Shown here piece after piece: positions 48,378 to 58,494 of a stretch of DNA of 64,000 nucleotides; position 1 is the first letter of the stretch, and the number at the start of each line of letters is the position of its first letter. A program made the position numbers and the translations under genes. The DNA is from Corticium candelabrum (taxonomy: Eukaryota > Porifera > Homoscleromorpha > Homosclerophorida > Plakinidae), in contig NC_085088.1 of NCBI RefSeq assembly GCF_963422355.1, forward strand, positions 5,084,807 to 5,148,806. The letters run 5' to 3'. The notes beneath the pieces are model-generated. The model ran no database searches, was not told the DNA's origin, and was given only the letters and a program-made list of their open reading frames with translations.

Positions 48378-49043
48378 TTTGAATATCAATATCTAAATCA
48401 AAGGTCTGAAGTGCGAGGGTCAAGTGCCTGTTGCATGTGAGGAAACCATTCACTTATCTATATTTAATTTGTTACTCGGACTCGATCGCTTTCTATAACG
48501 GATTTAGGATACACTCTCATGCAGCGGCGTACGTAGCCAGAAACCAAGTTTTGGGAACATGCATGTACACTTCTAGTAACATTTTCTCAAATCTCTATTT
48601 CTGCTTCTATTGTAACTAGCCGGTTTAATTTTTCACTTGGCTGTATTGCGGAGATGATCTTGCAGGATCACAAAATTTGCAATTTCCTGCATGCAATTTC
48701 TTTTTAGTTTTCTCTTCAAGAGCTTGTCAATTTCTTGCAAAAATCCTATGTGCATGGAGGCTGCCATTTTGAAATGTTAAAGAAATTGTCTCGATTTTTG
48801 GTGGAATACAGTTGTCATTGTAACAGGGACAATTTATAACATCTACGAGCAAACTACAGCAACGTACAATACATAAATTCCAATCCAAAGTTTTCAAAAA
48901 ATTGGCAGGAAATTGCATCGAGAACATTGCAAGATCTTGCGCAAGAACTTCGACTTATATCTAACTTTCACGTTATACCAGACCACATGTAGATTGAAGA
49001 AAACACTCCACGCAATTAATTACGTATACTTAGCTACTGTATG

Positions 49044-49746
49044 CAGTGTTCTCCCAGGATCTTTTGGCAGAGCGGGCCGCTCTGCCTTATGGTTTTAGGT
49101 AAAGTAGATCATCCAGATGCCAAGACTTGAGGATCTCAAAGTAAACTCATTAAATTAATTAACTAAGACAACGGGTGGCATCTAATGGTGCGGACAAATT
49201 GTGTGGACTGATTGTGTGGAACACTTAACACTTTTTTACACCCAGTTGGTCTTACAAGATAAATAATTGGATAATAGCCATTGCGCCACCCGTTTGTGTT
49301 TGATATGCACAAGTATTATCTTGTCATTTTGTTTGTAGGAAAGACTTAGATAATTTGATAAGCAGAAATGCCAGACCTAGCGGTTTCTAACGATACCGAG
49401 ATCATCGCGAAAGTCCAAAAAACAGCAGACATATTGATGATTTTCAAAGTTCACACTTATGAGGAACAGACAGTAGGTAAAGCTATTTAGATTAATATTC
49501 CATGTAAAACGATCACTCGCCAAAGTCTATTAGAGCATGACAGCTGCTCGTGCCATGAATCAGCTGTCTCTAAAGAAGCAACCCGCGCACTGTCGAGCAA
49601 GGACGACGAAATTTCTAGAGCTTGACACAGTTGAGCCTCATTGATTTGTAAACTATACTTTTAACTGCCATTGGGCGTGACATTGGGCAACGCCCACTTC
49701 ACGGAGTATTCCGCTCTGCCCTCTAAGATTTTTTAGGAGAACACTG
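49044..49746. mobile_element. Non-autonomous TIR element with 5-bp target duplication
   Basis: The left end CAGTGTTCTCCCAGGATCTT and the inverted right end CAGTGTTCTCCTAAAAAATC start identically, and GCAGAGCGG follows in both arms. GTATG flanks both sides (49039-49043 and 49747-49751). The CAGTGTTCTC start recalls hAT-like elements, though those usually make 8-bp duplications. 703 bp. Confidence 0.75.
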
Positions 49747-49918
49747 GTATGTAATCGCACAACGTTGGTAGTTGGACCATATCGTAAACGGCTCTCCAAT
49801 CCGTCTACATATGTTCGCGGTAACATAGCAAGTCGCTGTGGCATATTTTCTCTGTGACTTGTATGTTTTCTGTGAATGTACACAAGGGCCAGTCCTCGTC
49901 TTGCCTAAGCTTGATCAT

Positions 49919-50060
<142 letters not shown>

Positions 50061-50900
50061 GTGCTACTAGCTAGGTGCTAGCGCAATTTCTACCGCCTAC
50101 AGGGCGGGTGAAGGTTACAGTATGTCTCTAATTACACTCCTTCGAATCGGCAATAGTGTTGAACGCTATGAAACGTTCATGAGTTTAAAATTAAATTTAA
50201 ACTACTAGTATATACTGATCATGATTACTAGGCCAGCTGATTGGGTTGATATGCTGTGAATGGTTATTTCTAAAGATGCTCGTACGCGCGTTAGGGCTAG
50301 ATTGTTTTTGCTGCTAATAATATATTTTTAGCATTATATTATTTAAAGAATTAGTACAGTCTCCAGTCTGTTCAAAATCTACAAAATTTGTTTCGAGGAA
50401 AGGTTCTGTTGATTGATTTTGAAAAAGAGCCTATAGCTAGCTAGTCACTAGATGTGTTGCTAATAATTGTAGATGATGCTACTCTTTACAATAGGATTTT
50501 AATTGTGTGTTGCTGCCTTTCTATTTTCGAACATGAGCACTTATAGCCTCGAACTTCCAGACCAGAGAGAACGCAAAGTGCGCGAACTAAAATGATTTCG
50601 GAAACAGCCTCCTAAGCCGGAATGTTGGCTCTAACTAAATCCTGATTGGTTTAAAGTATTGGTTATGCTAGTGACTATTTAATTAATGCTCATTACGCGC
50701 GTGAGAAATCTTCGTGGGCGTTAGGTGTACTCCAGAGGCGTTAGTTTCAATTCCAGTTTTTCGATCTTTTCAAGCTTGCGGTGGGAGGACATGCACAGCA
50801 GCGTCACAGCTGAGTACACCATTACGTTTCAAACTTTGACAACTTGTGGAGCGGTAGCCTCGCTAGTCGAGCGGTTATACTAGCTAGAGTTCTGCCGCAT

Positions 50901-50983
50901 CAGTGGCGTAGCTCGGCTGCACTGGGGAGTTTACAAATCTCGAACAAAACATAATGTATGTGAGTACCTTATATATTACACGT

Positions 50984-51077
<94 letters not shown>

Positions 51078-51467
51078 TGCTCAATGTCAGTGCACAGGAT
51101 ATAAATTAATAGTCACTAACTCAATGCCAATCATTTTACAGTATTGTATGCTGACTATTGTGTGTTTGATAGAAGTACACGGAAGCCGAGATGCGGAAGA
51201 CATCTTGGAGAAATTGAAGTATATGGCCACGTGTGCATGTCTGGATGGTCGAGAGTTTGTTCGCAAGCAAAGCCAGGTACATGACGCGACATGACGCGAA
51301 TTCTTTTTGACATTCGAGCAACAATTGCCTGGCTTCGGAATCCCAAACTGAGCGCAAGTATCACGCGGTTTTGTCGAGAGCTGCCGGACGATCGGAAATA
51401 AATTGCTAGCCTTGAAGGGGGGAGGGGGGTTACGTGCAACCTGTAAACAGTGGTAGCTACGCCACTG
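50901..51467. mobile_element. Nested TIR element inside the 50546-51714 element
   Basis: CAGTGGCGTAGCT at 50901 is perfectly inverted as AGCTACGCCACTG ending at 51467. CAGTGGCGTAGC ends are common among animal hAT-like and related elements. A CA array (50988-51075) sits within it. No clear target duplication. Confidence 0.55.
50988..51075 (+). repeat. (CA)n microsatellite
   Basis: Uninterrupted CA array inside the nested TIR element. Confidence 0.98.
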
Positions 51468-51805
51468 CGCAGAATCGAAGAGTCGTCGTTTCATGCCGTT
51501 CACCAAGATAATCTAGCGTCGCAAACATGTCAGCCGTCCCTCCTTTGTTCGTGAGATCTCGTGACATTTATGTTTGTGTAATGTAAAGCGATTCTACGCT
51601 GCTAGACTACCATGTAGCATCGCTTATTTATATGTACTTCCGAAATCATTTTACTAGTTAACTATCGCTTTGGTCCGCGCGCTTTGCGCGCTCTCTGGTC
51701 TGGAAGTTCGAGGCTAGATACTTCTACGTACATACTAAAATTTATTAGTTATATACTTCTAGACGTCTGCTCTTAGACGGGTTTCCAACACCAGTTCCCC
51801 ACCAG

Positions 51806-51873
51806 ATTACGTGTCACTAAATCACGTGTCATCAGATCACGTGTCACTAAATCACGTGTCATCAGATCACGTG
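51806..51873 (+). promoter_or_regulatory. Tandem E-box array: four CACGTG at 15-bp spacing
   Basis: CACGTG occurs at 51823, 51838, 51853 and 51868, and a decayed TACGTG at 51808, all exactly 15 bp apart. The alternating units are ATCACGTGTCACTAA and ATCACGTGTCATCAG, i.e. a 30-bp repeat. The last box ends 7 bp before the sulfatase ATG. TCACGTG is the core of MiT/TFE (CLEAR) and Myc/Max-type sites. Confidence 0.75.
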
Positions 51874-51880
51874 CCACAAG

Positions 51881-53722
51881 ATGCTGCAGACTTTGAGTAT
51901 TCTCTTTGTTCTGCTGTTTGCGTTAGATTGCACAGCTTGGAGAAAACCGGAAGACACCAGACCAAATTTTGTGATTTTCTTTCCAGACGGTAAGACCAAA
52001 CCGATCAATCTACATCCAGTTCTCTGTGTGCGCATGTGACCATGCACGCAGTCTGTCTAGAATGCAACTAGTGGACACGGTATAGCAGCCAGAAGCGGAT
52101 ACAGGAAATTCCAGACGGGGTCGCGCTTACGGTTGGAAGTCTCGAGGGTCTCCCACATTCGCGCAAGCGGCGCTTCACTCACAGACCATGTACACTCTAA
52201 AGGGGACCCCGCGTCGCCGCGAGCCTCTTGTGTCCGCTACTGGTAACGATTGTTTAACTCGACGACATATTTATGCAAATCAACTGCTCTAGAAACTCGT
52301 GCCGAGAGCATCGGAAGTTACGGTCACCCTTTCGTCGAGACTCCGAATCTCGACCGCTTTGCCGCCGAGGGCACTCGTTTCGACCAAGCGCACGTGCTTC
52401 ACACTCAATGTGCGCCGTCTCGCTGCGCCATCACAACCGGCCGTTACATGCACGTGCTCGGACACCGTACGCAAACTCACCTCGTGCAGAACTACGAGCC
52501 AAACATGTTCAGGTACCTCAAGGAGGCGAACTACACAGTCATTTGGTATGGAAAGAATGACATGCTGTCGGCCGACTCATTCAACTCGTCAGTCACCGAC
52601 TGGCAAGGTCTCATAGGAGTGACAAACGGAGGAAACGCATTTAAGTTTGGAGAGGCAGGTTACTACAGTTTTCTCTCGAAGCCGTCGAGTGTGTTCGGTA
52701 ATTCGACGAAGAATGGCGATTACCACGCGGTAAATGCGACTCTGGAATTCATCGAGAGTGATCCGCCAGAGCCATTCATTGTGTTTCTTCCCGGGATGGG
52801 TTCTCATCCACCCTACGGAGCACCGATGGATTATTACAGTAAGTATTCAGCTCAGCAAGTGCATGAGAAATCTCCTCTCAGGCTACCGAACCTTCCCAAC
52901 AAGCCAAAATATCATACGGGAATCATCAAATACCGAAATTTGACTTCTTTCAATCAAACGTTCTTTGATCAGATCAATGCTATTTACTTAGGACGAGTGA
53001 GTTACGTCGACTGGGTGTTCGGTCGGTTAGTGAATGGTATCGATGCATCTCCGTTTGCCAATAACACGGCCATATTTATGTCTTCCGATCATGGCGATTT
53101 TGCGGGAGACTTCAATCTTGTCGAAAAGTGGCCGGGTGGTGTTGACGACATTCTAACTCGAGTTCCCATGATTGTGCGTATTCCCGGCGGTGCCAAGGGT
53201 CACGTCGTCAAGGAACCCATTAATTCGTTCGACATGATGGCCACCATTTTGGCAATGGCCAACGTGGAAGCGAAACACGTTCACTTTGCGCGCAGTTTTG
53301 TAGACCAATTGCACGGAGCTGGCGGAAACAGCAGCCGGACTGTATATTCAGAAGGTGGTTTTCTCTATCACAATGAAATAGAGCCGAACGATCCGAAGCA
53401 ACAACAACTAAGCGATCCCAAAAATTTATACTACGCTCGAGCACAGGAAGAACTTCACGAAGGCAGTCCTCGCGTAGTAATGGCCAGAAACGTAAATTAC
53501 AAGCTTGCCTATCGTCCAGAAGGTGTTTCTGAGCTATATGATCTAAAGAAAGATCAACGAGAGCTGAATAATGTCTATATGAACAAAGATTATGCAGAAG
53601 TGGTGAGGCAGATGGAATCCGATCTTCTTCGTTGGATGGTTGAGACGGGAGATGTAACTCCTCTCATAGAAGACAACCGTGGTTTGCCAAAGCCTCCGCA
53701 TCGTCTGCAACCAAGTCTGTAG
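51881..53722 (+). CDS. Secreted or lysosomal sulfatase (formylglycine-dependent), complete
   Basis: Exons 51881-51989 and 52293-53722, phase 1, 512 aa. The start MLQTLSILFVLLFALDC is a signal peptide; RPNFVIFFPDE-RAESIGSYG is the N-terminal sulfatase strand with metal ligand Asp (second position Glu rather than the common Asp). The catalytic motif CAPSR (Cys76) plus TTGR is the C-x-P-S-R sequence converted to formylglycine. SSDHGDF near residue 300 is the second metal-binding motif, and ELYDLKKDQRELNNVY is the usual C-terminal signature. Substrate cannot be told: sulfated glycans are the likely class. Downstream 53723 onwards shows no canonical AATAAA nearby. The coding part is more GC-rich at its 5' end and far less intron-dense than its neighbours. 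Confidence 0.92.
52090..52242. mobile_element. Short MITE-like TIR element filling half of the sulfatase intron
   Basis: CAGAAGCGGATACAGGAAAT at the left and the inverted right end CAGTAGCGGACACAAGAGGC share 14 of the first 16 bases or so. CAG(A/T)AGCGGA(T/C)ACA resembles CAGTGGCGGATCCAG-type ends. 153 bp within a 303-bp intron; no clear target duplication. Confidence 0.5.
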
Positions 53723-53929
53723 TCGCTGGAATGCGTTGGATGAAATTTGCTAGTTCAAGGTTGTCGAATGTTTTTATTAATGTTTGGTCTTTCTTTACTA
53801 ATATATAATTCAATTGTATGCGGTGACACTGCATGTGTTCATTCATTTTACATTTAATGGACGCGGTTTGATTAGTAAAATATATTTGATGGCGCATCAG
53901 ATCTTGCAGCTACAGTAATGTCGGAAAAT

Positions 53930-54150
53930 GCCGGGGAGGCTGAAAGTGTAATACGGGAACCGGACACTACCAGGGAGTCTAAAGTAATATACGAGAACCT
54001 AAAGTGTTATACGGGAACCGGACACTAGATATAATGTTATACGGAAACCTAAAGTTTTATACGCGAGCCGGACACTACCTAAAGTGTTATACGGGAACCG
54101 GACACTGGCAGGGAGGCTAGAGTGTTATACAGGAACCGGACACTGGCAGG
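53930..54150 (+). repeat. Degenerate minisatellite, core TGTTATACGGGAACCGGACACT-like
   Basis: About seven copies of a 20-38 bp unit. Full units read GTGTTATACGGGAACCGG then ACACTGGCAGGGAGGCTAGA; shorter ones read TATACGAGAACCTAAAG. It lies about 200 bp after the sulfatase stop. Confidence 0.85.
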
Positions 54151-54560
54151 CTCACGTGAGTCTGGGGACGAGGCTACGTATATCCATAGGTCCGTATACG
54201 TTATCCGCATGTCTATAATCAAATGAGCTAGGAAAGTCTACCCTCTATCCGTAATTAATTACAGCGCAAGCTGATGTGTATACAGGTCTTTGAAAACAAA
54301 CTGGTAAGACAGTATCGTGACAATTCTAGGAGCAGCGTCGCTTAATAATTAAGTTAAATTCTAGCTAGCTGAACGTTTTGCTAATTGAAAGATGTATGTA
54401 TATATAAGACCTGCAGATGTATCTATAAGGTCGACTAATTGAAACTATACACTTTGTGTAAATTTACTCTCAGTCTACACATACACACACCACTGGTCCA
54501 TGTGCACGCCACACCCTAGACACACACCACGCCACACCACACTACATGTACCAAATCACA

Positions 54561-54561
<1 letters not shown>

Positions 54562-54640
<79 letters not shown>
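54562..54640 (+). repeat. (CA)n microsatellite
   Basis: CA array in intergenic DNA, followed by ATCTAGATGAATC and ATGATATGATAAAAT repeats. Confidence 0.98.
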
Positions 54641-54642
<2 letters not shown>

Positions 54643-54695
54643 CTAGATGAATCTATATGATATGATATGATAAAATATGATATGATAAAATATGA

Positions 54696-54743
54696 TATAT
54701 TTGTATCACATCAAAAGTATACTTTTGCTGTGATACAAATATA
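54696..54743. repeat. 48-bp near-perfect palindrome
   Basis: TATTTGTATCACATCAAAAG-TA pairs with TA-CTTTTGCTGTGATACAAATA around a centre between 54719 and 54720, with one mismatch. No loop. Confidence 0.9.
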
Positions 54744-56082
54744 CACATGCCATGATAAAAATATATCTTATTATGGTGCCTGTAGTACCTACATTTACAA
54801 AAAAATGCAACTTACGACCTTGGCAGCAATCGTACAGCCTGCTTGCAACTATAGCTATACAACAAGTAGAATGCGGATATAATTGTGTGACTAGCACCAC
54901 ACCTCATGTGTGTATACATATGTACTGTACTCTAACGTACGCTAGACACTAACTTGTCCGTTTTTCGATCGATCTGTACATGCAGCAGACTGGTACTATA
55001 GCAGTGACTTTATCAAAAAGTAATAAAATAAAATAATATTTAATCACCTATACCTTAATTAATCCGTAAGTTTCTGGAAATCGACGGTTAGCGAATTACA
55101 AAGTTTGAAAAATGGCAAAGCTGCGTCGAACTTCACAGATGGTCAACATCCAAAGTAGAATTACACAGTTTCAGAACATTTATCTAGATTTATTGTCTTG
55201 ATTAATGGCTGTAATAGATGGATAAATGTACGAAGTTAGTAGAAAGATAGTCTCGGTGTGCAACAATAAGAACATCAAAATTAAATGATTTGCACACACT
55301 CTCGTGTAGACTAATCACGTGAGTAGTAAGCATGCCACATGTCTACACCTCTAGTCTAGTCACGTGCACCTCTGGGTTTGCGCGAAATGGGAGGGACCAC
55401 TGTGGCAATACACGTAGCCACTGCATGGTCTCATCTGTAGGTCAATGACTTCATTAATTAGCTAGTATTGTACGTGGGCAAACGACTGGCACTCACTGTA
55501 TTGTGACAGTTCCAGTGTATGATGTCATGCAAGTAGGCTGCAAATATCGAATCTAGCAAGACAATTGCAAGGTGTTCGATGTCAGCACGCACCACAATGT
55601 AATTGTACATGTGACTTGATCACTGTGGTCCAACTTCCAAATTCAACCAGTTGTGTACATGTGCTAGGGTTACCCTGATGATCTAATTAGGTGTAGCAGT
55701 GCTATGCAGATTATACTGTTGCGGGCGATTAACGGACAACCACATCCGACTGTTCTGTTAATCTCTATCAGCATCTGCATTTGTCCATCCATTCGTCTGT
55801 CTGTCTATGTGTCTGTCAACACGTCTAAACATTTACTTCTTGTATTCAAATACATTGTATGTAGTCTGGTAGTAATGTTGGCTTGCTACGAACGCTGAGA
55901 AGTATCTGCCCAGCGAACAAAGGCAATAGATTGCGCAGTGTTTGCGGTATGAATGACGTCTCGTAGCGGTGTACAGCCGTGACGCAAAGACAACTTCACA
56001 CCCACGTTTGCGCACTCGTATCTCGGAAGTACATCCTGGAAGTAGCTAGACACTTGGTGCCATTTGCGTAACACCTTGACCC

Positions 56083-56090
56083 TATATAAA
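56083..56090 (+). promoter_or_regulatory. TATA box of the IGFBP/MAM gene
   Basis: TATATAAA lies 48 bp before the ATG at 56138, placing a start site near 56115 and a very short 5' UTR. Confidence 0.6.
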
Positions 56091-56137
56091 CCAAACAGAT
56101 TCAGCGCTTCTTCACTTTTTGCTTTTTCTCGTCTCTC

Positions 56138-57876
56138 ATGCCTCGTACTGCTGCTGCCTACTGCGTCTTGTTCGTCGCTCTCGCGATTTATAACGCGCAT
56201 GCGCAAATTATAATCCCAAGCAACGATACAACGGGATGTCGGAGTCCAAGCTCACGATGTCGTCCGCCATTGAAATTAGGCGATTTCGATCCATGTGAAG
56301 AATTGAACTGCCCCGGTGGCGTGGTGGTGGATAACGTGAAGTGCCCGTGCTGCTATCGCTGTGCCAAGCAGACTGACCAGGAGTGCAGCCCAGAGACGGA
56401 GAACATAGTTCTTTCCTATGACTACTGTGACGGGGCGGGATTGAGGTGTCAAAAAATTACGTCACGTGGAAGTTCGACTGCTATTGGTCGTTGTGTCGGT
56501 GAGTTAATTATTGGGTTCGTGGTAAATGCTGGTGACGTCATATTTGCAATTTATTTCATTAATATATACGTATCTTTAGTAACTAGTTATTGAAGCTGTG
56601 TTTACACTGTTGCTTCCACAGCTATGAGCTAGCCTTCAAAGTTAATTAATTAATTCTGAACACCTACGATAGCTAGATTAGTTGTCGCAAAGAATTACGA
56701 ATTATACAAGCTATTTTTTGTCTAAACGTGGTATCTGTAAAATTTATCTAAAATTGTAGTGATGGCCGTTTTGTGTTGTCGAAGTAGAGTCATGGTATAC
56801 GAGACGTAAAATCTCTCTTGGTTATGTAATGCTAGATTCACGTATAGATATCGTAAAACCAAGAAAGCGAACGACTTCGAGTCATCAGTTGTAGACAGGT
56901 GAATTCTTTTGTTTATTTCCGACAAAGTCTTAACAATTCCAAACATGAATTACACTGTTCTGGTAATAAAACTCTTTCATGAAAGTTTTGCGCGTACGAT
57001 TGGCTGTTCGGCCATTGTCTCTGGTTGTCACATACGATATATAGGAAATACTGCTCTGTGATTGGGCCACACTAAGGAGGTTTGGCACATTCCTGCATCA
57101 TGAGAGACATAGCCAACCACATAGTCCCCAGACCAGAAGTCAGTTCAGCCCTATATGTTTAGAATACGCTACTCGCCAAGTCTTGTGACTTTTGCAAAGT
57201 CCCTTTTCTTGTAGGCTCATAGCTGAATTAAAGTTTGGAACATTTTGAATACGGTTTACACAGGTACGTAGAGCTTGTTGCATCGTTTAGTTGCTAGTGC
57301 AACCATCACCTTAGCCTAGATGGCCTATCTAATAGGCTCGAGGGTCCAGCCAGTCGATTCCCTTCTTTGCCTTGCGTAGGGGGAACTGGCTGGACCCTCA
57401 AGCCAATTTCAAACGCAGTGACAGGAGTACCCATCTGGTGCTATGGTGCGACATTGAATGTCAATCAAAGTTTTGCAGTGTCAGAGCAGCACCAAGATTT
57501 TAGTAATGTGTTGGCACACCATTATCGATTATCCTACGCAGTATAGCTGTATGTCAATATATCAAAGCGAAGAACAATTGACTCCTACTGGCCAAGCAAA
57601 AGTAGGTATGGTGACTCTGGTCTTGAGATGCAGACTATGTCTTTTGCACACACTTTACATGCGTTACCAGTCTTACGTACATACATACACTTTACCAGTA
57701 TGCATGGGATTGTCCCTTGAGTCAAAAGTATGCACAGTGTCAAGTACGTTTTTGGGGCTGCAAATCGTGGCAACGCTAACCATTTCAAACTTGGGCACTT
57801 CTGAGTGACGGCTTTTCAGACACATGATTTTATTGTTTACTAAAGATAGGACTTGTTTACACACACACACACACAC

Positions 57877-57909
<33 letters not shown>

Positions 57910-57917
57910 GCACACAC

Positions 57918-57989
<72 letters not shown>

Positions 57990-58413
57990 CCCTAAACCTC
58001 TAACCCTAACCAGCCCATCTTGAAAGATGATGGCATAAACAGTGAAAAAAGCAAATCTCTACTCAGTTCATCTACTACAGTACCAGTTTAGGTAATATAT
58101 CGGACAGCGTCCTGAATCGTTTAATTTTCCACACAGCAAGAGATGTCAAACTGCTGCTTCTTGCTAACCCAGCAGTAGAGACCGCCTACATGCACCATAG
58201 ACCATCATTCTACTTCTTTTGTCCATGCAGTGTCGCCGTTTTCACTGCTGGACTCTGTGCGCGTGGTCTCTGTCTCCATCGGTAATAACCAGAAATAGAC
58301 GTAAAGTCACGAAAATGAGTTCTTTGACATTGCAAGCAATCGAAGCTCTTTACAATATGGGAGTAGCACGATGGTTGTTCTTGGCAAATAAACACGTTGT
58401 CGTAGGCTCACTC

Positions 58414-58494
<81 letters not shown>

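Larger units (their letters stand above)
50546..51714. mobile_element. 1.17-kb TIR element with TA duplication, containing a nested element
   Basis: The left arm (50546-50603, GCCTCGAACTTCCAGACCAG) is repeated inverted at the right (about 51637-51714, CTGGTCTGGAAGTTCGAGGC); the homology extends through AAAATGATTTCGGAA. TA flanks each end (50544-50545, 51715-51716). It lies mainly between the RP9-like and sulfatase promoters. Confidence 0.75.
54151..56137. other. Intergenic region upstream of the IGFBP/MAM gene
   Basis: 2 kb with a CA array, a TATGATATGATAAAA-type repeat and a 48-bp palindrome (listed separately). No gene recognised before the TATA box at 56083. Confidence 0.6.

Noticed and set aside
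49369-49491. Short ATG frame (MPDLAVSNDTEIIAKVQK...)
   Set aside because: Lies inside a TIR element, 40 codons only, no motif or splice partner recognised.
50860-50900. A-box-like GTCGAGCGGTTATAC resembling a Ser/Leu tRNA start
   Set aside because: No matching B box or closing acceptor stem at the expected distance.
52273-52807. Alternative frames of 63-105 codons over the sulfatase exon
   Set aside because: Shadows of the GC-richer sulfatase coding sequence; the sulfatase frame carries all catalytic motifs.
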